64,000 nt of DNA from Flammula alnicola (GCA_015499995.1 JADNRV010000116.1:62001-126000), one strand, 5' to 3'; positions 9,715 through 22,036 are shown, counted from the first letter of the stretch. Notes: generated by a model not told the origin, from the letters alone. Translations and numbers: made by a program.

Positions 9715-10783
9715 AGGTTCAATTGAGTTTAAAGCGAAGTCGGCTAACAACATTTCGCACCTTCAACTTGTCCCATCCCAGCACGAATTCGAACTAAACA
9801 GCCTTGATGTCGTCTACTCCCGCACCCGTATCGTCTACTTCCATATCTATACCGTCTACTTCACCCCCTACAACATCTACTTCACCCCCTACAACATCTA
9901 CGTCACCTCCCAAACGTCGAAAGGTCAAATATGCGAAAGCTTTTGGCTATCTCCTTGACCCTTACCTTGTCTACCAACAAGCGATTAAGGATGGCACAGC
10001 TATCGAGGGCCAGTACGGTCAAACTTTCGCGACATATCGAAATCGCCTAGCCAGACACTGCGGGATTAAGTATGACGATATGGTAACCATACGCAATCCT
10101 CGTCCGAAAATGCCACCAATCTACTGCGTTGTGGCGGCGACCAATCTGTCAAAGCGATCCAGAATTCCCCGCGAGGATATCATCGAAAAGGCAAAGGAAT
10201 TCTTGGGGACGACGGAAGAACCGAAGTGGTACTATATTATCAGGGCATAAATTGGGTACGTGTTCAGTATTTTATCACCTTGCAGCAATGGCTCACTCAC
10301 CTACCTAAAGTGCAGTAGTGCCAATATCAAGCACGAGCGGACGGCAGTGGCATTCCTGATGGAGCAGTGATCAACTTGAATGGGGAGAATTATCTGGGCC
10401 AGTGGGAGATCATTCGAGACGTTTGAAAGGTTGTATTTCTGTAAGTTTTAATGGTTTCTAAGTTGCAATTTCAAGTCAATTCCCAATATTCTTAGAAATG
10501 TCGTATGCTTCTTTCTTTTTTCGTCGCTCTCGCACTTCCTTTCATATCATCGAAAGACCTGCATTTCTCGAAGCAGGGGCTTTCTTGTGGTCTCTCATTC
10601 TACTCAATCATATTTGGTGTTCTGGGATTTCGCGTCGTGCCTCGAGCCTGCGTCCCCATCGGTAAAAGACGCCAAGACGCGACGCTGATGGTGCGAGGTG
10701 TCTTAAGCAAATTTCGAGTCCGAAGTTCACGTCTCAATCTATGTAAGCTGAGGGACGTTCCAATGCGAAATCGACGATCCATA
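9715..10783 (+). repeat. tandem segmental duplication, unit 2
   Basis: Second copy of the duplicated segment. Compared with unit 1 it has an extra repeat in the Thr/Ser/Pro tract of its gene, an insertion upstream of the gene near 9730-9755, and several indels downstream. Similarity stops abruptly after AATCGACGATCC at about 10781. Confidence 0.85.
9807..10250 (+). CDS. small orphan protein with basic NLS-like motif, copy 2
   Basis: 147 residues from the ATG at 9807, paralog of the gene at 7871-8293. The difference in length comes from an added SPPTTST unit in the N-terminal tract. The PPKRRKVKYAK motif and the folded region are nearly identical to copy 1, with a few substitutions (for example DQFGRT becomes GQYGQT, and the last residues MIRV become IIRA). 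Frame conservation despite silent and replacement changes supports coding. A 3' UTR intron with a GTACGTG donor is conserved. Function unknown; nuclear location is only an inference from the basic motif. Confidence 0.65.
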   Translation: MSSTPAPVSSTSISIPSTSPPTTSTSPPTTSTSPPKRRKVKYAKAFGYLLDPYLVYQQAIKDGTAIEGQYGQTFATYRNRLARHCGIKYDDMVTIRNPRPKMPPIYCVVAATNLSKRSRIPREDIIEKAKEFLGTTEEPKWYYIIRA

Positions 10784-11301
10784 TCTCCTGCTTCGACTGT
10801 TGGTTCGGTCATCGACGTTCAAGCTTCAAGGACCAATGCACCGGAAATGGACAAGGACGACATCTGTCTCACAAGGTGGACGCTCCACATCGTGCAACAA
10901 GTGCACGGGTTAATATGTTAATATTGAAATAAAACGCACTAGAAACGTATCTATAAAGCATATGGTGAGGAGGAAATAAAACCTCCTCAACTGGTAATAG
11001 AGAACAAAATTTAAATAAATAACTACATACCACTACGAGACACGAAGCAAAGCAAAGCGACCTCTTTTCAAGGAATCGAAGGAGAAAATGTTACAAGACG
11101 TCTACTATAGTACACAATTTTTTGGTTAAAGCAGTTTCAAACACAAAGCGGAGAGAAAAGAAATCAGCATAACGTACAGGAAATAAAGAAAACGCGAATT
11201 CTCAAAGGCATGGCCATACCACCATCACATCACGACCCACCACTACTCCTACAAAATGTCCAAGAAGCAAAACCACATGCTAGCCACCCATCGCTCACCA
11301 T
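10784..11301. other. intergenic stretch, nothing recognised
   Basis: AT-rich DNA between the duplication and the BTB gene. Short frames on the plus strand at 11210-11731 are antisense shadows of the BTB exon. The 3' UTR of the BTB gene probably occupies the right part. Confidence 0.5.
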
Positions 11302-14300
11302 TCACATCTGCCACACACCCGGTGCCGGGGGCACAGGTACCCCATCCTCAAAACTCCCAAATTTCTCCTTCACCAGCTCCCCAATCCGTGCATCGGCCCT
11401 CTCGCCCCTTATCCTCAGGCCCGACACCTCATGCTGCACCTCCCAAATCTTAATCACCGTCGCCATATCCAGCTGCTCCGCCTCGTGCAGCGACAGCGGC
11501 GCCGTCCTCGCACATATTTCCTTGTACGCTGGGAGGAGCCACACAGGCCCCGGGTTGCGCAGGTTGTGCTTGTGCGCGATAATGATCTTCTCCATCGGCC
11601 ACGCGAGGTCGCCGATGTTTTGGATCGCGAGGGCGCGCACTTGCGCCATGTCCCATTTTTGGGCGAGCGTGAGGATGCAGGTCCATCCTTTGAGGTTGGT
11701 GATGTCTGGTCTGGTTAGATCGCTACGATAAGAGAGGTTAGCGTGAAAATTTGCAAGGAGAATAGATGAAAACTGACGTAGGATAAAATATGGATAATAA
11801 TCGTTCAAATTCAACCTTCTTCACTTCCGGCAGGAAGATGTGATTGGCTTCATTGAACCAATAAGTCGACAAGAGCTTCCTGAAATACTCCGAATGACGC
11901 TCGAAGAAGTGTCGATGGACTTTAAACAAGGTCGTTTCCACCTAAACAGATAAACAACAACATTAAATAAATCACTCGTAAAGCCTCAGCACACACAGAG
12001 AGAGGGACTTGCCCTGAAAATAACCGTCGCGTCCGCGAAGCAATACTTCCTGCTGGTAGTATACCATCCGGCCGTGTTAGAAGAAATCGGCAAAGAGGGT
12101 GGCGGGATGACAGCCGCAGGCGACGAATACGTATAATTCTGATACGACATATCTCTAGGCGGCAGGAACGGCTGCGTGAATGGTGGCAATGGTTGATACG
12201 TCGGAAGTGGCGGAGCATTGGGAATATTGATATAATTAACGGGCGGCGGCGGCGACGGTGTAAGCGCAAACCTCAGCCGGCGCTGAGGTGTAGCCCACCC
12301 CGCTGGGGGCTGCGCGAGACCGCTGGAAGGAATAGTGTAGCCATTGTTATTCGCTCTGCCCGAAAATGTATGGGCATTGTTCGTGTCGGTACTCAACGGA
12401 TAACGATAGGACACCCTCGGCCCGTATGAGTCGAAGACCGAAGGTGGGGGGATTGGCACATGCTCATTCCACGACCCATGGAAAGAATTAGCCACAGGAG
12501 GAACGGACTGCGGCCAGTCATCCTGGGCATAGTTAGTCGACACAGGTGGGACCGACCACCCATTCGAAGAGTTATTATATTTGTGTTCAAGCGGGCGAGG
12601 GAAATAGTGGGTGTACTGCGCTGCTGTGGCCGGCGGAGAGGGCGGCAAACTCGGAGGCGGAGACTTGCAGCTCCAGCCCGACGGAAACGCCTGGGCGAAA
12701 GACGTACCCACTCCTTCGCCGGGTTTTGGCAGGTCCGCACGGAGAGCAAATTGCGGCGTGGGAGTCGCTTCAGTCTTCAAGTTGGGCAGAGGCGGCAGAG
12801 GCGGCCGCTGCTTCTGCTTCTGCGCAGAGGGCCCAGAACCGGTTGTCAAGGGCGAAGGCTTGCTAGGTTTGTTCTTGTTCATCCAGGTATAGACGTTTGG
12901 AAGGTCGGCATTCAGCCTGCCACTCGGAGGCTCAGGATCAAGTCGTGATGGGAGACTATAATTGGGCGGGCTCAGCCACGAAGGGATGCTGGGAAGGTTT
13001 TCGCTGCGGTGAGCAGGGTACGTGGTAGTCTGCGAAGCGACACCATTAACTGTGTTGTTAAATGGATTATTCACTGGAATTGGGTTTAACGTGGGCGGAC
13101 GAGAGCCTGGCCATGGGAAAGGCGTAGCGAAAGGCTCTGGCAGTCTTGCGGGACGAGGGCGAGGAGAGGATGGTGCTGCAAATTCCATGTCTAGACTCCA
13201 TGGTGGCGAAGCAACAGACGGCGTACGAGGTCCAAAAAGACCGGGAGACTCTTGCCGAGGAAGAATAGTTATGATTGGCGAAGAGGTTCCGTTGCTCGTT
13301 GCAGAATCCGTCCTCAAAAATGAGTGGAGCATATCGCCCATGGGGAAGGATGGTCCCCCTGACACTCTACAGGGACTCCGTGGGCGCCGACAGCGGTCAT
13401 CTGAGATGACAGACCGAGGTGAGCTCGGAGCACAAGAGAACTGGACGTCATCATCTCCAGCCTCGGAATGTTCGTCGTGCTCGGTTTCATCATCATGAGA
13501 CATCGAGGCTGTGTGATGCTGAGCAGGAGATGCGAGCTGAGAAAAGTAGCTAAGAGCGGAATTAGCACTTGGTGGCCTCTCTGTCACTGCGGCAGTGGCG
13601 ATGAGACTGTTATCATTAGAAGCCGCGGCTTCTTCAGATGCTTTGCGTTGGAAATATTCGGCGATTGAGATACCAGCTCCGGCGTCCTCCGTAGAGCCAA
13701 GAACAGAGCTCGATGGCGACCGGAAGAGGGAGATGCGGGCGGGTGAACTCTGGCCGGGAGGAGGAGTTGCTGCCATCGTGGACGTCGATGATTCAACTTC
13801 AGTGTAGCGGTACGCCAAGATTGTGCTGGCTGTTGAAGTATCTTGCGTAGCAGTGGGAGAAGGGGATTTAGGGCTCGGCGACTGCTCTTGCTTAGAGTCC
13901 TCGGCGGCGCTGGCACTGTGCGTCTCGGCTTGCCATTTGTTGACTGTATCGTGGAGGCACATTCTCTCTATGAGGGCATCCAACTCTCCTGGGTGTTGGT
14001 TCAAGGCAGGGATGTCATCGACGGCAGTTGTTGTGACACTGTTGTCGGCGGGTGTGGGCGCTGGACGCTCAAGATCACCCTCGAGCGATAACGAGCCCCA
14101 GTCAATGGCAAACGGCTCGTCGCTATGGCTCGATAGGATCGGTGGTGAGTGGGCTCTGACAGGTGAGACCTGTGGTGACAAGGGCGCTGTTAAGGTGGGC
14201 GCACTCGCAGGTGGAGAAAATTGGAAGAGCTCGCTGTCCGAGTTGGAGTTCCACTCCAAAACGGACGCAGAGCCTGCGCTCGACGTCGGAGAGTTGCTGA

Positions 14301-14388
14301 GGCTTTCGATGGGGACGAAGGTGTGTGCTGGGGTTGCCAGCGTCAAGTTCAACATGCTGGCACTGTTCTGCGAATCGGAGCCCGCCAT
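11302..14388 (-). CDS. BTB/POZ-domain protein with long disordered N-terminus
   Basis: Three exons, 12013-14388, 11778-11941 and 11302-11722, join in frame to 986 residues. Residues 1 to about 780 are Ser/Pro-rich and low complexity. The BTB domain begins at the exon 1/2 junction: KYCFADATVIFR is followed by VETTLFKVHRHFFERHSEYF, typical of Agaricomycete BTB proteins. It continues through LLSIFYP and a helical C-terminal part with KWDMAQVRALAIQNI. BTB domains mediate dimerisation or cullin-adaptor contacts; the partner here cannot be read from the sequence. The intron between exons 1 and 2 uses a GC donor (GGGCAAGT), because no GT donor keeps the frame. A paralog lies at 25997-28250. Confidence 0.85.
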
Positions 14389-14738
14389 GGTGGCAACGCT
14401 ATTTCTTCAGGTGTCTACGCACTGGAGGCCGATAATGACAATGTAGACTGACTTGAAAAGAGGATGCCACTGGTTGGTGGGATCCTGGTAATGGAGCATT
14501 CCAACCGGTAACAGGCTAGCCCTTATAAACGGTGTGATGGGCGCCTGTGCATGGGAAAGTGATCGCTTTCAGGTTCAATCTCGTGACAACTGGAAAGGTA
14601 TATTTATTGCAAAGGGAGATGATGTACAGCGCGACATCTAACGGCGTTGCTCTTGCAATAAAACAAGATGCGCAGCCAGAGCATCCTCGAAAACACGACG
14701 GAAAAGAATGAAAGCCAAGGCAAAATCGTAAGAAAGTC
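14389..14738. other. short intergenic region between divergent-tail genes
   Basis: Contains the 5' flank of the BTB gene and the 3' flank of the Sld7-like gene. The sequence AGGTTCAATCTC near 14572 resembles a Pol III B-box, but no tRNA can be folded. Nothing else was recognised. Confidence 0.5.
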
Positions 14739-16383
14739 TTATTTGCCAGTGCCTGCAGGGACATCGTCTAGGCCATAGCCTCTACCGCCTGGAAGGTACA
14801 TCAAAGCATGCTTGTCAATGAGGCGATTTATGACACCCAACTCAACATTGCAGGACCGTATCTTCGCTCGCTAGAATCAACATTAGTCAAACAAAACGAG
14901 GACAGGAACAAGCAGGAACTGACCAATGCAAATCCTACCCCGCGGTAGATAAAACCATAAAGGTCTTTAAATTCAGGATGAGATTTATCAATGGATCTCG
15001 TCGAATCTGTTGGATCCTTAGTTCGACCCAGATATTCTATCGTAGCCCTCTTGATGACCTAGAAAGCGCCATCAACGTGGGCCAGAAGGAGAGAGAATGA
15101 CAAGAGCTTACGTTCTTATTGACCTTCTCCAGCCCCGCCTCATCATTGTCGTCGACCTTCTGCTTGCCTTTTGCGGAAGCAATGCGTCCAACCTCCGAAA
15201 CATCCCCAAACACATCCTTCTCTTTCCCTTTACCTTTCGCTTGGGCTTGCCTCGGCAACTCAGGGACCTTGAACACCCTGTCTCCGTCGATATCAGAAGC
15301 ACCCAACCGCACCCCACTCCCAAGATCCGCCGCAATACCGTTCTCATTCAAAGTCTTCTGCTTCTTCAGAGGTCCAACCCCGAGAATGCTACCACTCGCG
15401 ACGCGTTTTAATTCTCTGCTGCCACCTACAACACCCAGGCTACCTGTCCGCTTGAGATCCCGGATGAAGAATGCAGGGGGTTTACGTGGAATGGGGTCAT
15501 CTGGTCGGGGGGCACGCGGTTGTGCCTGCGAGGCGACAGGTCGCGTCGTCACCCGCCCCACATAGAGCCGGATAGTTCTTGCATCTTCTGACGAAGGAAC
15601 GCGTTGGGCGAATATGACGATCTCTGTGGTTTCAGGACCATCTAAACAAAACTTCATTAGAATAACGCGTAAGAGAGGTACACTTCGGTAGACGGACGTA
15701 CTGCTATCTCCAAGGGCGACTTTGATACCAATCTCTGATCGCTCTGGCATGGAAGACTTCGATGTTGATGCAGTAGAAAAAGGCAGTAGACAGAACATAT
15801 TTTCGAAATATATCTGCGACAGGATCGCCAGTGGGTGGATATCCCTAGAGAACGAATCCATTAATTGACCAAGCAGACGTAAGAGATGAACAGACACGTA
15901 CATTTCCACTCTACCACTTTGGTCTAAAAACACATCGCGGAGATTCACAGTACCCATGAGTCGTAGCGTAGGTCGACCACGCATACTCTCCAGGGCCAAC
16001 GCTAGAGGGTTCTCCAGAAGATGAAACGTGCTTTGTTTCGAAGGCGAGTCTAATCGTGCTGCAAACGTCAATCCATCAAGCAAAAGCAGCGAGTCTGGCA
16101 AAGATAGCGCCCCTCTGTATAAGAGACGATATGATGGTGGCACGCCCACAGTTCTGGCTCCTGTTGGCGTCTTCGTGGATGGGGTTTGGGTATCAGCAAT
16201 TGTCGCAGGTCGTGGAGGAGTTGGTGTTGTGATTGAAATAGAGGGCGCACTGGATAACGTCGTTATCGTCATTGTCGTAGTGTGTATCTCGACCTTGCAC
16301 AACGAGCTCAAGGGTTGAGCTCGTTGTCGTTCATTTCCAGGACGCGTTGTCGATTTATGTTGGTCATCGCCACTGGTCACCAC
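14739..16383 (-). CDS. probable Sld7-type DNA replication initiation protein
   Basis: Three exons, 15112-16383, 14924-15058 and 14739-14870, join in frame to 512 residues. A second in-frame ATG at 16272 (MTITTLSS) is an equally good start and would remove 37 polar residues. The N-terminal half has a compact region with SYRLLYRGALSLPDSLLLLD and LRDVFLDQSGRVEMYVS. The C-terminal segment VIKRATIEYLG, HPEFKDLYGFIYRGVGFALR and a final helical tail resembles the Sld7/MTBP C-terminal domain. Sld7 works with Sld3 in loading Cdc45 at replication origins. A Lys-rich linker (KGKGKEKD, KGKQKVD) separates the two parts. Assignment is by remembered pattern and is moderately certain. Confidence 0.6.
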
Positions 16384-16647
16384 CCCGTGATTACAATTTC
16401 ACACCAGTCACGACGCGTTCTGACGCGTCTTCCACGTTCTCACTTGCCAGAAGCAATAGCCATGAAGGGATTTGAACAAATAATCTCCTCACTGAAAATA
16501 CTTGTCGACCCAGACCACATGAGTTTAACGGGACAACGTTTGGGAGCCTTCGGAAGCCCGACAAAAAGATCTACGCGACGCGCGATCACCCAGTGGACCA
16601 AACAAAATACAAAATCTGTTTCCTACGGACGCAAAGCTCACACCAGT

Positions 16648-16674
16648 GTATGTCCCCTTCGGGGTGACATACGA

Positions 16675-16705
<31 letters not shown>

Positions 16706-16770
16706 GGCCCCTGCACAAGGATGACACGCTTTCCCGGAGTGGTAGATCTACGGATCTCAATATTTATTTT
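16648..16770 (+). ncRNA. U6 spliceosomal snRNA
   Basis: The core contains AATTGGAACGATACAGAGAA followed by GATTAGCATGGCCCCTGC and CAAGGATGACACGC, near-identical to the universal U6 core, including the ACAGAGA box and the catalytic triad region. The 5' end forms a stem GTATGTC/GACATAC with an inner CCC/GGG. The 3' end runs into T-rich sequence (TATTTATTTT at 16761-16770), consistent with Pol III termination, so the precise 3' end may be up to about 15 nt shorter. There is no intron, unlike the U6 genes of some fission yeasts and other fungi. Confidence 0.95.
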
Positions 16771-17244
16771 GTCTTTTTCTCTCGTGGTCATTTGGCAAAG
16801 AACTAATACCCTTGATTCTTGAGAATATGACCACCGTACACGTCCGTTTTCAGGTAGATGGAGATTCCAATTCCACCTCGACGCTCAGCTACGCGCTCTA
16901 GAGTCTGCGGTATAGAAGTCTTTGAATTGTTCGCGGTTCAATGAGATTAACGACATTCAGACATCGATATTTATTTCGGGGCCAGCTTAGATGGAGGTTC
17001 CGAGTTCCTCAATATCTTGAAGGCCTAAATCAACGTATATATTGTATTCGTAAAATTTCGTAACTACTCAGTACAACAATGATATCCTACCGAAATATAG
17101 AAGATCCCGTGTTTGAAAATCGTTATGACATTAATAATCGCAAAAGTCGGGCGTCAGACTGGGAAAGGAACTCGAAATGAAAATACATAACAGGCCAGGA
17201 ACGGGTACAACATAAAATTAAAAGCTTTAAATTGGAAACCGAAA
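16771..17244. other. intergenic region after U6
   Basis: No gene was recognised. It probably contains the 3' UTR of the coiled-coil gene that ends at 17245 on the other strand. Confidence 0.5.
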
Positions 17245-20200
17245 CTACCTTCGAGGCACAGACATATACGACAACGCAGAATTTGCAGACGGAGGTCTCG
17301 GTGGTACAGCCCGATCGAAGTATCCCTCCATCTGAGGTTGCACGGCAGCCGGAGGCGGGGGTCCATCTGCAGGCCAAAACGCCGGATCGACATACCCAGA
17401 GGGGTCGTATTTCCCATATGATCCTTGTGAACGCATGGACGCGTTGGACGCTACACGATGCACCGGCGAAGCCAGCACCAATCGCGAGGAGCTCGCGTTC
17501 GTGGGTTGAGCCTGAACACCACCACCGGGCAGCAGACTGGTTTGGCTGGCGTACTGCTGTAAAGGCCTCTTTGACGCAGAGGAGCGGACGCTCTCTGGCC
17601 GGCCTTGGTATTGTGAGGTGCGATTAGGCGTCCGCGATCGGTCGAGATCGTTGTAGCTTGGGTCTGGGTTTGTGTAGGGATTGTTCATTCCTGAACGAGG
17701 TCGAGAAGATGTAGACGGCGGCCTTGGTTGGACATTAGTCATGCTCGGGGTTGCTTGATAATATTCTTCATTTGGGTCCGCATAGCCATTCAAGCTCTGC
17801 TTTGATCGCCTTCGAGAGTCTGCTGCAGAAGGAGGTCGTTCAGCTGGAGGTCGGCCAGTGCGAGTGCCCCCTTGACTCTGCAGCGAGGTGACAGATTGCG
17901 TAAACGAGGGCGCAGGTTGATACGTGTGGTAAGGGCTCAGATGGTTTCGACCGGTATGAGGTGGCGAGTGAACGACATCAGGAGCTATGCCGGACTGTTG
18001 GTGGAGAATCATAGAAACTTCGTTAGGAAAGAACCCTCAAGGACTTCGAAAATAGGTACTTACAGGAGGGACGACATCAATCCCAATCGATGTGTTGGGC
18101 GATGACTTCTCAGATATACGCGAAGGTCGACGGTTCAGGCCGGCTGGAGGGTATGGCTGATACCCGTTAGCGGCAGCACCACGATTATAGGCGACGCCGA
18201 ACGGCTCGAGCTCTTGATCAGGTTCAGGGACCTCGATAGTAGGCGGACGACGAGAACGACGTTTGTTCTGGGCCTAGAATGCGAAACACGATTAAATGCA
18301 ACACGCTGCTCTAGTTCAAGCGAGCTTACGGAGCTATCGATTGTTCCATACGACGACTGCTGCTGCAGGGATCGTTGGCCAAAGTTAGGCTGAGGCACAG
18401 CCGACCTCATATTATCCGAAGAGGATCTGGGCATGCTTCCTCCAGGGACGTAGCGCTCGGGCGTGTTGCCTCGACTAGATGGATCTTCCTTTATAACACT
18501 AAGGTAACTGTCCTTCTCCTTCACTTTCCTGCCACCTTCCTTTCCACTCCGAACGCTCATGGCAGCAGCAGCAGGAGCATGAGGTGTAGCAAGGATGTCG
18601 AACTGAGATACCCGCGTCGAGACGGATGCATCTGATATAGGCCGCATTCTGGAATAGCCACTACGAACAGATGGCGGGGCACTAGGAGGCACCGACCGTT
18701 GTTTCGGTTGGTACCATGACGCTGTCGGCTGTGCGGATGCACCGTACAGTTCTTGCGACTCGTTGGTGTTGGGAGGTTCCGTCGCAGTGGGCGGCTGCGA
18801 GTCTTCGTTGATAGTTGATCCAGTGACGGGGCCGGCGCTGATAGGTGTCGTACTCGTTTCTTCGGGTATTGGGTCAATAACTGGTTTGTTCTTCTTTCGA
18901 AAGCTCAGTGAGCGATACCAAGAAGTAGCCTGTTCCTTAGTTTTAGCGAGAGAGGGTCGCGATAGCTTTGGGAATTTGACAGCTTTAGAAGGGTTTTGCG
19001 GGTTGGGTGCTGGCCGTCGAGCCGGGGGTAGGAGAGGTGGGGGATATCTGCCTGGGAATTGAGGTGGAGGACCTCTAATCTGATGGAACGACGACGCTGT
19101 AACCCATTGGTCGCGTGGTAGTTGTGGTATGGCAGCATTTGGATTCTCCTGAGAGGTATTGTATTGCCTGTTAAGTTGTCTTGCTGATGGAATATCAATC
19201 TGATAGATCTGAATAGCAGGTGTCTTGGTTCGCGGTGGAGGTGGTGCATTTGCATTTGGGGGAGGAATAATCTCTTCGGATTCAGAGTCGGTCTCTGGAG
19301 GTGGTGCGAACGGACGAAGCGGTGTTGATTGAGATGGTCCGGCTTGCATGGAAGTGCGTTCCGCGGGATAATCCACGGGGGGAAGACCTCTCAAAGGAAG
19401 TTCCGAGAGCGACATTTCATCGTCAGGACTTGACAGAATATCATCTATTGGTGGAGCTCTTGCTATTGCAGAAGGAGCCTTTATTGTGGGAGGGACTTGT
19501 TGTCGCGATCGCGAACGTCGCCGATATGTAGCATCGTCATCATCGTCGACATCTTCGTCGTAGGCCCTCTGCTTCCCTTTGTCTATCCGATTACTGGGCC
19601 TCGTCTGCGCAACATTAGGCCTGGGGGCTTCAATAAGGGTAGGTCTGACGGCATTTGATGATTTCCTAGCAGCGACGATCTGACGCTCCTTCTTCGCATA
19701 GTCGAAGCCAGCTTGAAAACCAAGACGTCTGCCCTCCTCGCGTGCTGCAGCAGCGATTTTCTCCTGATGTAATTTCCTCGCTTTCGCCCTCGCCCGAACA
19801 GCTTCGGCCTCGGCCTCGTCCCTTTGTTGTTCGATTCTCTTCACCTCGTCTTGCTTCCTCTCGATCTCCCTTTGCGCATTTTCGAGTTGTAGTTGAACAA
19901 TACGGACCTCCTGGTGAGCCTTAGCTGCTTCCTGCTGCGCGATAAGTCTGTTCTCAGCGAGAAGCTGCACTCGTTGCTGGGCCTCTTGATTTGCTCGTTC
20001 AAGCTCCACGGCCCTCCTCGACTCCGAAATCGAATGCCGCTCAACAGTCTTCAAGATTTCTCGCAAGCGCATCACCTCGTCCTTCGGGTCCTTTCGGGAA
20101 ATGTCGACATCCAGCAGCTGCGTAAGCGCACTAGGTCTTGCAACTTCCAGGCCTCGTTTCCGGCGACTGCCCGTATTCCGTTTTCGGAGTTGACGTCCCG

Positions 20201-20452
20201 AGTCAACGACTCCACTCATGAGATCGGAAGACCGTTGTTTTTCAGTTGGGGTTTGTAGAGAGGACTGCGAAAGCAAAGCTGATCGGGGGGACATCGCAGC
20301 CAGCCGGTCTTGTGCGATAGCTTGGTCAACAAACTCACGAAGACCAGCTCTAGATAAGGATCTTCGAGTCAAATACTGGAGAAATCGGATGCTTGAAACG
20401 AGTCATACCTTCTTTCAGTTGAACTTGACTCATCGGACACAGGTGAAGGCAT
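17245..20452 (-). CDS. large coiled-coil and disordered protein, unknown function
   Basis: Exons 18330-20361, 18064-18273 and 17245-17994 join in frame; a 5' exon at 20409-20452 (MPSPVSDESSSTER) fits if an AAG acceptor is used, giving about 1010 residues. The region around residues 110-245 is a heptad-rich coiled coil (ERANQEAQQRVQLLAENR and following) ending in a basic segment. Downstream come Arg/Ser-rich and Asp-rich stretches (DEDVDDDDDATYRRRSRSR), then a long Pro/Ser-rich tail. No enzyme motif is visible. Such architecture suits a scaffold or cytoskeleton- or polarity-associated protein, but this is only inference. Confidence 0.7.
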
Positions 20453-21118
20453 TGTACCAGATGTTCAGAACTACAGGAAATTTAAAGTTAGTTGATCTCG
20501 ACGCCACGTATCAAAGCAACGGTACAACAAACCTGATAAACCCGAGATCTCGTCCAGCGCCAAACCTACAGTGCCAAACCTACAGTGCTACAGACATTCA
20601 GAAGTCAGGACAGCACAGGTCTACACTGACGATGGGGCTCCTGTGAAAGCCAACGTGAACATCAGTCGTTGACGGCGCTTGCGGCCTCGAGGCCGTAAGG
20701 CACGGAGAAAACTCCCAGGTGGTCATTGGCGGAAGCAAAGGCTCCATGTGTTTTTCTCGTCACTATATCACACGTAGAGTATGGGTTCAAATCAGCCAAG
20801 TCATCTTGATTACAGCCTGAAATTTTTGTGATGAAACAATGGGTAGAGATGTACGCTGTAATAGCTGGCACTGGAACACGGATGGGTAAAAAAATATGTA
20901 CTGTACAGCTTTCTCGAAAGGTGTACGAAGGGTCGGTCTACGATAACGAACTACATACTAGTAAGTATATGCGATACAGAAAGATACACGAATAAATAAT
21001 TTAAAAGAAATAGTTCCTCTGTGAAAGGTAAGGAAGGTCTCGCTAAGATGCAATTAATAGAGTTGGGGCGCGTGGAGGTCTAATAATGAAAACTAAAAAG
21101 GCATCATGAGCGCAACAG
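20453..21118. other. intergenic region, nothing recognised
   Basis: Short open frames only. A GC palindrome GCGGCCTCGAGGCCGTA lies near 20682, and a B-box-like GGTTCAAATC lies near 20784, without a foldable tRNA. Confidence 0.5.
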
Positions 21119-22036
21119 CTAAACCCAAGGTGTGGCGCGGAATGGGCTAGTATGCTCGATCGAGGACCAGGTCTGAGGGAAAGAAGAATCAATAAATATA
21201 GGTATTCGTTCTAATATTAAACAACTTACCTCGGTCCAATGTTCCGCCGCAGGACTAATGCCGCCAGAGGAGTAAATGCAGTCCAGTGGAACGTCGGGTC
21301 CGCACATGGAATCCTGCGGTGCCCATGAAGGCTGAAGCTCATCCACCAGCCGGGGTCCGGGAGTGTAGAAGGCCAACGACGACAGGCTAACCCCGTTTCC
21401 AAATGACGGATGCAAGGATGTTGTATCAACGAACAACATCAGACCCTGCGATGGCTTATCACCCGGAAGTTGTTCTTGATATTGCTCTGGGAGAACGAGC
21501 CCGTCTGGAGTGATTGGAACAATGGCACTCGCCGGTACCTCGTCAGCGACGCTTTCGCGTTTCAGCGGCATGTCGATCGCCGTGAGAAGACCTTTGGAAA
21601 ACGGCGCAAATCCGAACGGCTTTGGCAGTGGTGGCGGATTGAAGTATGGGCTATCAGATGGGATGAGCACTGTCTGAGCACCATCGTCTTCCACAATGAT
21701 GGAAGGATTTGAGAGACTTGGAGTTTTGTCCTCCCAATCCTCAAAAACAGACTTCAAGGGCGTTTCAGGAAATTGGCCTGAACTAGATCGCGAATCCCAC
21801 AAAAGGCCCGGGGTTTCAGGCGGGCTGCTCAACCAGGAATCGTATTCTTCATCGTCGTGCTGAACCTAGAGTTTCATCTATCAGACTGAAAACCGATGTT
21901 CGTAAGGTTTACTACTCACAATCTCGACACCCTGTATGCTCTGCTGGAAATCATATGACGCCTCGAAGGCCAGCAACTGTTGACCTGCAACTGTTGGAGA
22001 AGAGGACGATGCAGCTGTTGAAGGAGTGGACATCAT
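21119..22036 (-). CDS. hypothetical protein, acidic and proline-rich
   Basis: Three exons, 21920-22036, 21230-21865 and 21119-21172, join in frame to 268 residues (start at the upstream of two adjacent ATGs, MMSTPSTAAS). The protein is rich in Ser, Pro and acidic residues, with aromatic patches (SYDFQQSIQGVEI, EEYDSWLSSPPETPGLLWD, FNPPPLPKPFGFAPFSKG). Nothing matches a family I know. Consistent splice phases and clean donor/acceptor sites support a real gene. The composition suggests a mostly disordered regulatory protein. Confidence 0.6.

Noticed and set aside
12193..14451. Many open frames on the plus strand opposite the BTB gene
   Set aside because: They are antisense shadows of the GC-rich disordered exon; the minus frame is 792 codons long and continues into a BTB domain.
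20682..20800. tRNA-like sequence with GGTTCAAATC
   Set aside because: No acceptor stem or anticodon arm could be folded.
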